Origin: Rathayibacter sp. VKM Ac-2856
GTDB lineage: Bacteria; Actinomycetota; Actinomycetes; Actinomycetales; Microbacteriaceae
Assembly (NCBI RefSeq): GCF_013205055.1
Contig: NZ_JABMLF010000005.1
Location: 1 to 64,000, forward strand
Length of the DNA: 64,000 nt
Reading direction: 5' to 3'
The position numbers and the translations under genes are program-made. Within the stretch, counting starts at the first letter, position 1; each line of letters opens with the position of its first letter. Below are positions 53,262 to 62,777 of this stretch, in pieces. The notes beneath the pieces were generated by a model. It worked only from the letters and a program-made list of their open reading frames with translations, was not told where the DNA came from and did no database searches.

Positions 53262-53310
53262 ACGACCGCTGCCGACGGGGAGGGTGCGGGCGGTGTCGGA
53301 GGGTGGCTCA

Positions 53311-53408
53311 TGGTGGTCGAGCAGGTCCGGAGGGGCGTGTCGAGACTCACGCCGGACGGTGGGTGGATCTCGATACGCCCGCTGCGCGGGCTACTCGATC
53401 AGCATGGA
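53311..53408. repeat. 98-bp intergenic repeat, copy 1
   Basis: 98 bp, matching 53427-53524 with about ten differences. It contains GGTGGATCTCGATACG and the hairpin GCCCGCTGCGCGGGC. Same family as 14907-15095. Confidence 0.9.
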
Positions 53409-53426
53409 CTGGGAAGGCGCGTCTCG

Positions 53427-53524
53427 TGCTGGTCGAGCAGGCACGCAGGGGCGTGTCGAGACCCACGCCGGTCGGTGGGTGGATCTCGATACGCCCGCTG
53501 TGCGGGCTGGTCGATCAGCATGGA
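53427..53524. repeat. 98-bp intergenic repeat, copy 2
   Basis: Second copy, 116 bp after the first. The hairpin is kept by GCCCGCTGTGCGGGC. Lies 8 bp after the phosphatase stop, so it would also be its 3' UTR. Confidence 0.9.
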
Positions 53525-53532
53525 GGGCGGGG

Positions 53533-54135
53533 TCAGTAGGCCTGGGCCTCGGGGAGGCCGGTGCGCAGCTCGACGGGGAGGTGCGCGAGGTCGTTGTGGA
53601 CGACCAGCACCGGCGGCTTGCGCGAGCGCACGCGGATGATGGTGAGGCCGCAGTTGGCCTGGTTGACGCCGAGCCAGCGCCAGTCCGGGGCGTCGAAGAC
53701 GTGACGGACGAACCAGCCGATGACGAAGTTGTGCGTGATCAGCAGGTCGTGGCGGTCCTCGCGCGACGGGGCGAGGAACTCGGCCACGGCGTCCTGCATC
53801 TGCGCGTGCCCGGCGTCGATCTCGGCCGGCGTGACGCTGCCGAAGAACGGCTCGAAGGCGCGCGGCATGTCCGGCGTCGGGCCGGAGGGGATGCAGTCGA
53901 ACAGCAGCGAGGACGGCTCGATCGACAGTCCGGGCAGGACCGCGCGGAACCGCGCCGCCGTCTCCTCCGCCCGCCGCAGCGGCGAATGCCACGCCCCGGT
54001 GAAGGGGACGCCGCCGAGGCGCTCGGCGATGAGGCGCGCCTGGCGCTCGCCCCTGGCCGACAGCGGCCCGTCGGGCATGCCGTGCTCGGCGTCCTGCTGC
54101 TCGCCGTGGCGGACGAGATAGATGTAGTGGGACAC
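53533..54135 (-). CDS. Histidine phosphatase family protein (phosphoglycerate-mutase fold)
   Basis: 200 aa. The RHG motif IYLVRHGEQQ carries the phospho-His, SPLRRAEETA follows, and the second His is in LITHNFVIG. Substrate not identifiable; small-molecule or protein phosphatase is more likely than a glycolytic mutase because of length and context. Confidence 0.85.
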   Translation of the reverse strand: MSHYIYLVRHGEQQDAEHGMPDGPLSARGERQARLIAERLGGVPFTGAWHSPLRRAEETAARFRAVLPGLSIEPSSLLFDCIPSGPTPDMPRAFEPFFGSVTPAEIDAGHAQMQDAVAEFLAPSREDRHDLLITHNFVIGWFVRHVFDAPDWRWLGVNQANCGLTIIRVRSRKPPVLVVHNDLAHLPVELRTGLPEAQAY

Positions 54136-54193
54136 GGAGGTCCTCCCTGGTGCGGCGCGACGGTGCGCGGTCAGCGGGTGTTCGTGGAGCGGA

Positions 54194-55591
54194 TCAGGCC
54201 GCGGGAGCGCTCTCGGTCTCGGCGATGCCGGCGAAGGTCGACTCGTCGACCGCCCCGACGGCCGAGATCGACGACGGCCCCCTGGCCAAGTCTGCCGCGA
54301 GTGCCTGGACGTCCTCCGCGCCGACGAGGGCGAGTCGACGCAGGCTCTCGTCGAGGTCGACGAACTCGCCGAAGGTCAGCTCGGAGCGGCCGAGGCGGGA
54401 CATCCGGGTGTCCGAGTCCTCGAGGGCGAGCGCCGCGGCGCCCGAGAGCTGGCCGCGGGCGCGGGCGAGCTCGTCGGCGGTGACGCCGTGCTCGGCCAGC
54501 CGGGCGACCTCGCCGAGCAGCAGCTCCGCGACCGTGCCCGCCTTCGAGGGCGTGCAGGCGGCGTAGAGGCCGAAGAGGCCCGCGTCGGAGTAGGACGGTG
54601 CGAACGAGTAGACGGAGTAGGCGAGGCCGCGCTTCTCGCGCACCTCCTGGAACAGCCGCGAGGACATCCCGCCGCCGAGGATCGAGTTGAGGACGCCCAT
54701 CGTCATGCGGCGCTCGTCCGCGGCGGCGAGCCCGGGGAAGCCGATCAGCAGGTTCGCCTGCTCGGTCGGGCGGTGCACGATCGAGAGCGGGGTGCCGCGG
54801 GTGAAGGCGGCCGAGCCGCCGACCCGGCGCTCGACGGGGGCGGCCGGAGTGCTGAGGTCCCAGCCGTCGGCGGCGAGGACGCGCTCGAGCTGGGCGACCA
54901 GCACCTCGTGGTCGACCGCTCCCGCGACCGTGACCACGAGATCGCGCGGGCGGTAGGCGGCCCGGTAGTGCGCCCAGACGGCGTCGCGGGTGGCCTCGCC
55001 GATGATCGCCGGGGTGCCGCCGATGGGGCGGCCGAGCGGATGGTCGCCGAAGACGGCCTCGAAGAGCCGCTCGCTGGCGACGTCGGCCGGGTCGTCGTCG
55101 GCCATCGCGAGCTCCTCGAGGATGACGCCCCGCTCGGTCTCGAACTCGCCCGCGTCGAGCAGGCTCGAGGTGACCATGTCGCCGATGACCTCGACCGCCA
55201 TCGGCAGGTCGCGGTCCTGCACCTTGGCGTAGTAGCAGGTGTACTCCTTGGCGGTCATCGCGTTGTGCTCGCCGCCGACCGAGTCGAACGCCACCGCGAT
55301 GTCGAGCGCGGACCGGGTTCCGGTGCCCTTGAAGAGCAGGTGCTCGAGGAAGTGGGTCGAGCCGAAGTTGGAGGGCACGGCGGGCAGTCCGTCGCGCGCG
55401 GGGAGGGCAGGGGCCTCGTCCCGCGATCCCGCCGCGACCCAGAAGCCGATCGTCGCGCTGCGCGCCCCCGGCATCGCCTCGCTGAGGATGCGGACACCGC
55501 TGGAGAGGACCGTCCGGCGGACCAGCGAGCCGCCGGCGGCCCCGATGGTCGTCTCCGGCTGTTCGAGAGGGAGTGCGACGCCGTGGTTCAT
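54194..55591 (-). CDS. M16 family zinc peptidase (pitrilysin)
   Basis: 465 aa. The inverted zinc motif HFLEH is at residues 80-84 (STHFLEHLLFKGT), with the downstream Glu in the ERGVILEELAM region. It has two M16 half domains; the inactive domain contains GLAYSVYSFAPSYSDAG. Cytoplasmic, no signal peptide. In many actinobacteria it lies directly after pnp; here about 4 kb of extra genes separate them. Leaderless TAGGCT box 7 nt before ATG 55591. Confidence 0.93.
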   Translation of the reverse strand: MNHGVALPLEQPETTIGAAGGSLVRRTVLSSGVRILSEAMPGARSATIGFWVAAGSRDEAPALPARDGLPAVPSNFGSTHFLEHLLFKGTGTRSALDIAVAFDSVGGEHNAMTAKEYTCYYAKVQDRDLPMAVEVIGDMVTSSLLDAGEFETERGVILEELAMADDDPADVASERLFEAVFGDHPLGRPIGGTPAIIGEATRDAVWAHYRAAYRPRDLVVTVAGAVDHEVLVAQLERVLAADGWDLSTPAAPVERRVGGSAAFTRGTPLSIVHRPTEQANLLIGFPGLAAADERRMTMGVLNSILGGGMSSRLFQEVREKRGLAYSVYSFAPSYSDAGLFGLYAACTPSKAGTVAELLLGEVARLAEHGVTADELARARGQLSGAAALALEDSDTRMSRLGRSELTFGEFVDLDESLRRLALVGAEDVQALAADLARGPSSISAVGAVDESTFAGIAETESAPAA

Positions 55592-55598
55592 CCGGGAC

Positions 55599-55604
55599 AG
55601 CCTA
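55599..55604 (-). promoter_or_regulatory. -10 box of the M16 peptidase gene (leaderless)
   Basis: TAGGCT, 7 nt before the ATG at 55591. Confidence 0.5.
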
Positions 55605-55638
55605 GGCCACCCGGACGACGGCGGGGCGGCGCGGCCCG

Positions 55639-56634
55639 TCAGCGGCGGGCGCGCTCGAGGGCGGCCAGGTGGCCGTCGTCCAGCTCGAGGGTGACGGCGC
55701 GCACGAGCGCGTCCACGTCGGCCGCGGACCGCGGGGTGACGGCGGCGGCGGTCACTCCGCGGCGGGAGAGCAGCCAGGCCAGCGCGACGGCGGCGGGAGC
55801 GGCCGAGAGCTCGGCGCCGATGGCGTCCAGGGCGACCAGCACGCGGCGCCCTCGCCGACCGACGTGGGCCGCGGCGAGAGCGCCGTCGGGGAGCCGGCCG
55901 AGCCGCCGCCGGCCCCGCTCGACGCCGTCGAGGAAGCCGTGCGCCAGCGGCGCGGAGGAGAGGATCGAGAGCCCCTGGCCGGCGGCGACCATTCCGAGGT
56001 CGCCCTCCGCCCGGGCGCTGTCGAGGAGGCTGTAGGGCAGCTCGACGCCGGCGAGGCGCGGGTGGCCGTGACCGGCGAGCACCCGGGCCTCGAAGAGCTC
56101 CTCCGCGGTGAAGCCGGAGGCGATCGCGGTGCCGACGAGGCCGCGGGCGAGCAGCACCTCGAGGGCGCTGAGCAGCTCGTCGAGCCGGCCGGCGCCGTCG
56201 GGGCGGACCGCGAGGACGTCGAGACGCTCGATGCCGAGGCGCCGCAGCGACTCCTCGACCCGGGTCACCAGCGCGCGCGGCGAGGCCGTGGCGGACGGCG
56301 CGGCGCCGAGGCGGCCGAGCAGGCGGAAGCGGTCGCGGTCGCGGTGCCCGGCGAGCCAGCCGCCGATCCGCTCCTCCCCCTCGGGAGAGCCGTCGGCGAC
56401 GACGACGCCGTCGCCGCCCCAGGCCGCGAAGCGCTCGAGCAGCTCGGGTCCGCCGAGGCCGCCGCGACCGAGCGCGGCGGCGTCGAGGACGAGCGGGAAC
56501 AGGGACTCGGCGGTGTCGCCGAGACGGCGCCGGAGGGCGGCGGGAGCCACGACGGGCCCGCTGTCCGCGAGCGGCGGACGGACCGCGGTGCCGCGCTGCG
56601 TCCTCGCGGCCGAACCGGTCCTCACCCTCGCCAC
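55639..56634 (-). CDS. Aldo/keto reductase-like protein, catalytic residues lost
   Basis: 331 aa. The order of segments fits an AKR barrel: RLGIERLDVLAVRPDG, YSLLDSARAEGDLGMV, LAWLLSRRGVTAAAVTPRS. The usual Asp-Tyr-Lys-His tetrad is not recognisable: the SEEYIG-type Tyr is replaced (GEERIGGWL) and the Lys strand reads FRLLGRLG. Arg/Ala-rich, possibly a pseudoenzyme. Start GTG 56634 with GGGGAG upstream. Lies beside a GH13 gene and a second AKR. Confidence 0.65.
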   Translation of the reverse strand: MARVRTGSAARTQRGTAVRPPLADSGPVVAPAALRRRLGDTAESLFPLVLDAAALGRGGLGGPELLERFAAWGGDGVVVADGSPEGEERIGGWLAGHRDRDRFRLLGRLGAAPSATASPRALVTRVEESLRRLGIERLDVLAVRPDGAGRLDELLSALEVLLARGLVGTAIASGFTAEELFEARVLAGHGHPRLAGVELPYSLLDSARAEGDLGMVAAGQGLSILSSAPLAHGFLDGVERGRRRLGRLPDGALAAAHVGRRGRRVLVALDAIGAELSAAPAAVALAWLLSRRGVTAAAVTPRSAADVDALVRAVTLELDDGHLAALERARR

Positions 56635-56809
56635 TCGCCCACTCCCCTGCGGCGGTCGGGTCCGCCGGGACCGAGAGTAGCCGAGCGCGCGGGCCGCCTC
56701 GCGGGGCGCTCGGACACGCTTAATCCGATCGTTACACGGTGCTTCCCCGCGGCGTCGCCGGCGTCGTCGGCGCCGGTGCGGCGACCCCGCCGGTGTCGGT
56801 GACGGCGGC

Positions 56810-56815
56810 TAGATT
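56810..56815 (+). promoter_or_regulatory. -10 box of the alpha-glucosidase gene (leaderless)
   Basis: TAGATT, 6 nt before the ATG at 56822. Confidence 0.5.
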
Positions 56816-56821
56816 CGGGCC

Positions 56822-58552
56822 ATGCAGCCCCTCACCCCGACCCCCTCGACGCCCTGGTGGACGAGCGCGGTCGTCTACCAGATCTACCCCCGCTCCTTCG
56901 CCGACTCCAACGGCGACGGCATCGGCGATCTCGGCGGCATCCGCGCGCACCTCGACCACCTCGCCGACCTCGGCGTGGACGTCGTCTGGCTGTCGCCGGT
57001 CTACCCCTCGCCCCAGCACGACAACGGCTACGACATCTCCGACTACCAGGACATCGATCCGCTCTTCGGCTCGCTGGAGGAGTTCGATCTGCTGCTGGCC
57101 GAGGCGCACGACCGCGGGATCAAGCTGGTGATGGACCTCGTGGTGAACCACACCAGCGACGAGCACGCCTGGTTCGTGCAGTCGCGGTCGTCGCAGGAGG
57201 ACGCGAAGCGCGACTGGTACTGGTGGCGGCGCGGGCGCGACGGGGCCGCGCAGGAGTCCCCGCTCGACCCGGACGCCGAGCTCGAGGCCACCGCCGCGGC
57301 GGGCCTCGACGTCGCCGAGCCCAACGGCTGGCGCTCCTACTTCTCCGGGCCGGCCTGGACGCTCGATCCGGCGACCGACGAGTACTTCCTCCACCTCTTC
57401 GCGGTGCAGCAGCCCGACCTCAACTGGGAGAACCCCGAGGTGCGGCACGCGGTGCACGCGATGATGAACTGGTGGCTCGACCGCGGGGTCGACGGCTTCC
57501 GGATGGACGTCATCAACCTGGTCTCGAAGGACCTCGACGAGATCGACGGGCCGGGCGGCGGCTCCGGGATCGTCGGCGGCGTGGGCCCGCGGCTGCACGA
57601 GTACCTCCGCGAGATGAACGAGGCGGTGTTCGCCGGGCGCGACCAGGCCCTGATGACGGTCGGCGAGATGCCGGGCGTCACCCTCGAGGAGGCGGTGCTG
57701 GTCACCGATCCCGAGCGGCGCGAGCTCGACATGGTCTTCCAGTTCGAGCACGTCGGCATCGACCACGGCGTGGACAAGTTCCACCCGGTGCCGCTGGATC
57801 TCGTCGCCCTCAAGGCCAACCTCGCACGCTGGCAGGACGGGCTCGCGGAGCGGGGCTGGAACAGCCTCTACCTCGGCAACCACGACCAGCCGCGGCTCGT
57901 CTCGCGCTACGGCGACGACGGCGCCCTGCGCTACGAATCGGCGACGCTCTGGGCCACGCTCCTGCACCTGCAGCGCGGTACGCCCTACATCTACCAGGGC
58001 GACGAGATCGGGATGACGAACGTGCCGTTCGCCGGCATCGAGGACTTCCGCGACGTCGAGTCGCTGAACTACTTCGCCGAGGCCGTCGAGGAGCGCGGCG
58101 AGGACCCGGAGGAGGTGCTCGCCGGGCTGCGCGCGCAGAGCCGGGACAACGCGCGGACGCCCGTGCAGTGGGACGGCGGACCGCAGGCCGGCTTCACGAC
58201 GGGCGAGCCGTGGATCCCGGTCAACCCGAACCACGTCGAGGTGAACGTGGCGGCCGACCGCGCCGCCGAGCGCTCGGTGTTCGAGTACTACCGGGCGCTG
58301 ATCGCGCTGCGGCACGAGGACGAGACGGTGCGGCTCGGCCGGTTCGCCCTGCTCGAGGCGGAGCACCCGAGGCTGTTCGCGTTCACGCGGACCGGGGCCG
58401 ACGAGCTGCTCGTCGTGGGCAACGTCTCCGGGGAGCCGCTCGAGGTCGCGCTGCTCGACGAATGGGCCGGCGCGGAGACGGTGCTCGGCAACGTGGCGGG
58501 TGCATCCGGCTCGACCCTCGGGCCGTGGGAGGCGCGGATCCTGCGCCGCTGA
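56822..58552 (+). CDS. GH13 alpha-glucosidase
   Basis: 576 aa. Hydrolyses alpha-linked gluco-oligosaccharides (oligo-1,6-glucosidase/alpha-glucosidase type). YQIYPRSFADSNGDGIGDL begins the barrel, VVNHTSDEHAWF follows, nucleophile Asp229 is in GFRMDV, acid/base Glu282 in TVGEMPG and Asp355 in LGNHDQPR. A stretch of about 30 residues after WWRRGRDG (Glu/Ala-rich) is longer than usual. No signal peptide, so cytoplasmic. Leaderless start. No sugar ABC transporter is adjacent. Confidence 0.92.
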   Translation: MQPLTPTPSTPWWTSAVVYQIYPRSFADSNGDGIGDLGGIRAHLDHLADLGVDVVWLSPVYPSPQHDNGYDISDYQDIDPLFGSLEEFDLLLAEAHDRGIKLVMDLVVNHTSDEHAWFVQSRSSQEDAKRDWYWWRRGRDGAAQESPLDPDAELEATAAAGLDVAEPNGWRSYFSGPAWTLDPATDEYFLHLFAVQQPDLNWENPEVRHAVHAMMNWWLDRGVDGFRMDVINLVSKDLDEIDGPGGGSGIVGGVGPRLHEYLREMNEAVFAGRDQALMTVGEMPGVTLEEAVLVTDPERRELDMVFQFEHVGIDHGVDKFHPVPLDLVALKANLARWQDGLAERGWNSLYLGNHDQPRLVSRYGDDGALRYESATLWATLLHLQRGTPYIYQGDEIGMTNVPFAGIEDFRDVESLNYFAEAVEERGEDPEEVLAGLRAQSRDNARTPVQWDGGPQAGFTTGEPWIPVNPNHVEVNVAADRAAERSVFEYYRALIALRHEDETVRLGRFALLEAEHPRLFAFTRTGADELLVVGNVSGEPLEVALLDEWAGAETVLGNVAGASGSTLGPWEARILRR

Positions 58553-58610
58553 GCGATGTCGGGCCGCGCCTCCGCCCCGGCGGGGCGCGGCCCGGACCCG
58601 GCGACGCGCC

Positions 58611-59570
58611 TCAGGCGGAGGCGCGGTCGAGCTGGGCGATCTCGCTGCGGGTGATCGGAAGCGTGGCGGCGCCGAAGATCGACGCGAGCTCCTCGGCGCC
58701 CCGGGCGCGCACGATGACCGCGGAGACCTCCTGGTGCGCGAGCACCCAGGCGAGCGCGACGGTGCCGGAGTTGCTGGCGTGCGCGTCGGCGACCTCGTCG
58801 AGCGCCGCGAGCACCTTGTTGCCGTGCCGGCCGACGTAGTCCAGCGCCGCCTCGAACATGACCGACTCCGGCTCGTCGGAGCGGTGGCGCAGCTGACCCG
58901 TCAGGTAGCCGCTGGCGAGCGGCAGCCGGGCGAGGGTGCCGAGGCCCTGGCGGAGCACCTCGGGGGCGACGTCGGCCTCGTACTGCTTGCGCTCCATGAG
59001 GTTGTACTCGGCGATCACGGCGGTGAAGGCGGGCAGGCCGAGCTCGCGGGCGGCCTGCTCCGCCTCGGCGAGGGCGGCGCCGCTGAAGTGCGCCGCGCCG
59101 AGCGCGCGGACCGCGCCGCTCTCGATGAACGGGGCGACGGCCGCGAGGCTCTCGGCGATCGGGACCTCGGGGTCCTCGCTGTCGAAGGAGAGCAGGTCGA
59201 TCCGGGTGCCGAGCCGCTCGAGGCTGCCCTCGATCGCGATCCGCACGTCCTCGGCGGCGAGACCCGGGGCGTCGGGGTGGCGGCCGACCTTGGTGGCGAC
59301 GAGGAGCTCCTCGCGCCGGCCGCTCTGCTCGAGCCAGCGGCCGATCATGTACTCGCTGCGCCCGGTGGCGTAGTGGTCCGCGGTGGAGATCAGGGTGCCG
59401 CCGAGCTGCGCGAACGCGTCGAGCACCTCGGTCGTCTCGTCGATGCTCGCGGCCCAGCCGAAGACGGAGCCGTCGAGGGCGACCGGGTGCACGGGCAGAC
59501 CGGTGGCTCCGAGGAGGCGGGGCGGAAGGGGCGTCTCCGGCGCGAGGGCCGGGGGCGTCGGGTCGGTCAC
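58611..59570 (-). CDS. Aldo/keto reductase
   Basis: 319 aa. TIM-barrel AKR with LGATGLPVHPV at the start, Asp in STADHYATGRSEYMIGRWL (Tyr in SEYMIG) and Lys in VATKVGRHPD. The catalytic His position reads LLSFDSEDP instead of the usual LxHxPDP, so the His is missing. NADP site at the C-terminal VIVRARGAEEL. Substrate unknown; similar genes act on aldoses such as L-fucose. GH13 gene divergent across the gap. Confidence 0.8.
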   Translation of the reverse strand: MTDPTPPALAPETPLPPRLLGATGLPVHPVALDGSVFGWAASIDETTEVLDAFAQLGGTLISTADHYATGRSEYMIGRWLEQSGRREELLVATKVGRHPDAPGLAAEDVRIAIEGSLERLGTRIDLLSFDSEDPEVPIAESLAAVAPFIESGAVRALGAAHFSGAALAEAEQAARELGLPAFTAVIAEYNLMERKQYEADVAPEVLRQGLGTLARLPLASGYLTGQLRHRSDEPESVMFEAALDYVGRHGNKVLAALDEVADAHASNSGTVALAWVLAHQEVSAVIVRARGAEELASIFGAATLPITRSEIAQLDRASA

Positions 59571-59663
59571 GGGGTCCTCCGGTCGGGGCGGTGCGACGGC
59601 ACGGTCCGGCCACCGTACCCCATGATCGGCGGGTGATCGGCACGACGGCGCCGCGCCCGGGAA

Positions 59664-59708
59664 CGACGGACGCCCGCCCCACCGGAGTGGGACGGGCGTC
59701 GGTCGTGC
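59664..59708 (-). terminator. Terminator of pnp
   Basis: Imperfect long stem around GACGCCCGCCCCAC/GTGGGACGGGCGTC with loop CGGA, 9 bp after the pnp stop. The minus-strand tail GTCGTTCCCGG matches the tails of rplT and clgR. Confidence 0.75.
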
Positions 59709-59716
59709 GGGAGGGA

Positions 59717-61981
59717 TCAGCTCTCGGCGGGAGCCTCGACGGGCGCCTCGGCGTCCTCGGCCACGACGGGCGCGAGGGACAGCTTGCCGCGGTCGTCGAT
59801 CTTGGTGATCGAGACGAGCAGCTTCTGGCCGACTCCGAGGACGTCCTCGACGTTCTCGACGCGCTTGCCACCGGCGAGCTTGCGGACCTCGCTGATGTGC
59901 AGCAGGCCGTCCTTGCCGGGGAGGAGCGAGACGAACGCACCGAAGGTCGCGATCTTGACGACGGTTCCGAGGAACTGCTCGCCGACCTCGGGGTTGGTCG
60001 GGTTCGCGATGGCGTTGACCTGGGCGCGAGCGGCCTCGGCCGACGGACCGTCGACGGCGCCGATGTACACGGTGCCGTCCTCCTCGATGGAGATGTCGGC
60101 GCCGGTCTCGTCCTGGATCGCGTTGATCGTCTTGCCCTTGGGGCCGATCAGCTCGCCGATCTTGTCGACGGGGATCTGCACCGAGATCACGCGGGGCGCG
60201 GTCGGGGCCATCTCGTCGGGCTGGTCGATGGCCGCCGTGAGCACCGCGAGGATCGTGGTGCGGGCGTCCTTGGCCTGCTTGAGCGCGGCGTCGAGGACCG
60301 ACGACGGGATGCCGTCGAGCTTCGTGTCGAGCTGGATGGCCGTGACGTACTCGGACGTGCCGGCGACCTTGAAGTCCATGTCGCCGAGCGCGTCCTCGGC
60401 GCCCAGGATGTCGGTCAGCGCCGCGTAGCGGGTGTGACCGTCGACCACGTCGGAGACGAGGCCCATCGCGATGCCCGCGACCGGGGCGCGCAGCGGCACA
60501 CCGGCGTTGAGGAGCGACAGGGTCGACGCGCAGACGGAGCCCATCGAGGTGGAGCCGTTGGAGCTGAGCGCCTCGGACACCTGGCGGATCGCGTAGGGGA
60601 ACTCCTCGCGGCTCGGCAGCACCGGCACGAGGGCGCGCTCGGCGAGGAAGCCGTGCCCGATCTCGCGACGCTTCGGCGAACCCACGCGGCCGGTCTCACC
60701 GGTCGAGTAGGGCGGGAAGTTGTAGTGGTGCAGGTAGCGCTTCTTCGTGACGGGCGACAGCGAATCGATCTGCTGCTCCATCTTGAGCATGTTCAGCGTG
60801 GTGACGCCCAGGATCTGGGTCTCGCCGCGCTGGAAGATCGCCGAGCCGTGGACGCGCGGGATGACCTGCACCTCGGCGTCGAGCGGACGGATGTCGGCGA
60901 GGCCGCGGCCGTCGATGCGCACGCCGTCGCGGAGGATGCGGCCGCGGACGACCACCTTCGTGACGGACTTGTACGCGGCACCGACCTGCGAGAAGGCCTC
61001 GGCGGAGAGCTGGCCGGACGCGATGCGCTCGGCGATCTGCTCCTTGACGCGCGCCTTGAGGGCGTCGTCGGCGTCCTGGCGCTCGACCTTGTCGGCGATC
61101 TGGTAGACGCGGACGAGCTCGTCGTAGCTGAGCTCGGCGACGTTGTCGTAGGTCTCCTGCGCGTAGGGCAGGAAGACCGGGTAGTCCTTGACGGGCTTCG
61201 CGGTCTCGGCGGCCAGCTTCGACTGCGCCTCGACGAGCGCGCGGAGGAAGGGCTTGGCGGCCTCGAGGCCCTGGGCGACGACGGCCTCGTCGGGCTTGGT
61301 GGCGCCCGCCTTGATGAGGTTCCACGAGACGTCGGTGGCCTCGGCCTCGACCATCATGATGGCGACGTCCGAGGAGCCGTCCTCGTTGGTGACGACGCGG
61401 CCCGCGACGGTGAGGTCGAAGACGGCGTTCTCGAGCTGCGAGGCCTTGGGGAAGGCGACCCACTGGTCGTTGCCCGAGCCGTCGGACATGAGCGCGAGGC
61501 GCACACCGGCGACGGGGCCCGAGAAGGGCAGGCCGGAGATCTGGGTCGAGGCGCTCGCGGCGTTGATCGCGAGGGCGTCGTAGAACTCGTCCGGCGCGAT
61601 GCTGAGGACCGTGATGACGATCTGGACCTCGTTGCGCAGGCCCTCGACGAACGAGGGACGCAGCGGCCGGTCGATCAGACGGCAGACCAGGATCGCCTCG
61701 GTGGAGGGGCGGCCCTCGCGGCGGAAGAACGAGCCGGGGATCTTGCCGGCGGCGTAGGAGCGCTCCTCGACGTCGACGGTCAGCGGGAAGAAGTCGAAGT
61801 TGTCCTTCGGGTTCTTCGACGCGGAGGTGGCCGAGAGGAGCATGGTGTCCTCGTCGAGGTACGCGGCGACCGCGCCCTGAGCCTGCTGCGCGAGGCGGCC
61901 GGTCTCGAAGCGGACGGTGCGGGTGCCGTACGAGCCGTTGTCGAGAACGGCTTCGGCGAATGTGATTTCAGGACCTTCCAA
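59717..61981 (-). CDS. pnp: Polyribonucleotide nucleotidyltransferase (PNPase)
   Basis: 754 aa. Phosphorolytic 3'-5' exoribonuclease. Two RNase PH domains, with [22 protein letters not shown] in the first and [17 protein letters not shown] and [10 protein letters not shown] in the second. KH ([17 protein letters not shown]) and S1 ([21 protein letters not shown]) domains end it. The start is TTG 61981 ([12 protein letters not shown]), 9 nt after AAGGAG. The extension to 62074 is leader. rpsO is not upstream. Confidence 0.96.
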   Translation of the reverse strand: MEGPEITFAEAVLDNGSYGTRTVRFETGRLAQQAQGAVAAYLDEDTMLLSATSASKNPKDNFDFFPLTVDVEERSYAAGKIPGSFFRREGRPSTEAILVCRLIDRPLRPSFVEGLRNEVQIVITVLSIAPDEFYDALAINAASASTQISGLPFSGPVAGVRLALMSDGSGNDQWVAFPKASQLENAVFDLTVAGRVVTNEDGSSDVAIMMVEAEATDVSWNLIKAGATKPDEAVVAQGLEAAKPFLRALVEAQSKLAAETAKPVKDYPVFLPYAQETYDNVAELSYDELVRVYQIADKVERQDADDALKARVKEQIAERIASGQLSAEAFSQVGAAYKSVTKVVVRGRILRDGVRIDGRGLADIRPLDAEVQVIPRVHGSAIFQRGETQILGVTTLNMLKMEQQIDSLSPVTKKRYLHHYNFPPYSTGETGRVGSPKRREIGHGFLAERALVPVLPSREEFPYAIRQVSEALSSNGSTSMGSVCASTLSLLNAGVPLRAPVAGIAMGLVSDVVDGHTRYAALTDILGAEDALGDMDFKVAGTSEYVTAIQLDTKLDGIPSSVLDAALKQAKDARTTILAVLTAAIDQPDEMAPTAPRVISVQIPVDKIGELIGPKGKTINAIQDETGADISIEEDGTVYIGAVDGPSAEAARAQVNAIANPTNPEVGEQFLGTVVKIATFGAFVSLLPGKDGLLHISEVRKLAGGKRVENVEDVLGVGQKLLVSITKIDDRGKLSLAPVVAEDAEAPVEAPAES

Positions 61982-62351
61982 GAGGTCTGTCTCCTTAACG
62001 TCTGCAGCGGCACCCCTCTGGGCGCCGGCGTTCGTCGGAGCGGCATGACGGTCAGGAATCGCACGCGATCCCACGGCAGGGCTTCGCGCCGTGCCGTCGT
62101 GTGGAGGGCGTTCGTGCTGGCCACCAGTAGAAGGGCTCCGGGTCTGCCCGATGTCGGCCGTTCTGACATCGCGAACCGGGACTCCACCACCGAGGACCAG
62201 CTTCCTGCCGGCCTGCTCCGTGGTTCGAACCCGATGACGACCGGCGGCCGCATCCGGATTCGGAACCGGTTCATGCTATCAGTGCGGGCCCCGATCGGCC
62301 AGGAATCGCGGGTCCGCCGCGCGGCTCCGGCCCGGGAGCACCGCCTCGCGA
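61982..62351 (-). promoter_or_regulatory. Long pnp 5' region
   Basis: 370 bp without a supported gene. It holds a candidate -10 TAGCAT (62273-62278), small hairpins such as GATGTC/GACATC near 62150-62172 and ACGGC-type arms near 62073-62099, and the pnp ribosome site AAGGAG. PNPase often controls its own leader; that is a possibility only. Confidence 0.4.
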
Positions 62352-62777
62352 CTACCAGATCGTGCCGGCCCCGACGGAGATCGCGGCGAGCATCAGGGCG
62401 CCGAGGACGAGTCCGACCACCGCGCGGGTCACGCCCGCGCCACGGCGCGCGCCGCCCTTGACGATCCCGACGACGCCGAAGACGACCGCCAGCAGATCCA
62501 GCGGGCCGCCGAGCAGCAGGCCGATGAACAGCGGGATCGGGGTGAGGAGCAGCCCGAGGATCCCGAGGACGAGAGACGCGGTGGCCGCGGCGTTGCCGAC
62601 GGCCGGTGCCGCGGGCGCGAGCGGGGCGTGGTGCCCGGTCCAGGCCCGGCCGTCCCAGTAGCGCTGGGTGTTCACCTGACCCGGGTCGGGGTACCAGCCG
62701 GGCGGCGGACCCGCGGGGGCGGGACTCCCCCAGAACTCGGCCGGGGACGGCGCCCCGTGCGGCGGGGTCTCAGCCAC
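62352..62777 (-). CDS. DUF2510/DUF4190 membrane protein
   Basis: 141 aa. A Pro-rich N-terminus contains the DUF2510 motif PGWYPDPGQVNTQRYWDGRAWT. Two or three hydrophobic segments with a conserved Lys/Arg loop (GIVKGGARRGAG) follow, as in DUF4190. Actinobacterial membrane proteins of unknown role. Overlaps the upstream gene by 8 bp. Confidence 0.8.
   Translation of the reverse strand: MAETPPHGAPSPAEFWGSPAPAGPPPGWYPDPGQVNTQRYWDGRAWTGHHAPLAPAAPAVGNAAATASLVLGILGLLLTPIPLFIGLLLGGPLDLLAVVFGVVGIVKGGARRGAGVTRAVVGLVLGALMLAAISVGAGTIW

Noticed and set aside
61982-62074. N-terminal extension of PNPase
   Set aside because: The added residues have no PNPase similarity, and AAGGAG sits within this stretch 9 nt before the TTG.
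62215-62245. tRNA gene hinted at by GGTTCGAAC
   Set aside because: The flanking bases do not form a T-stem or an acceptor stem on either strand.
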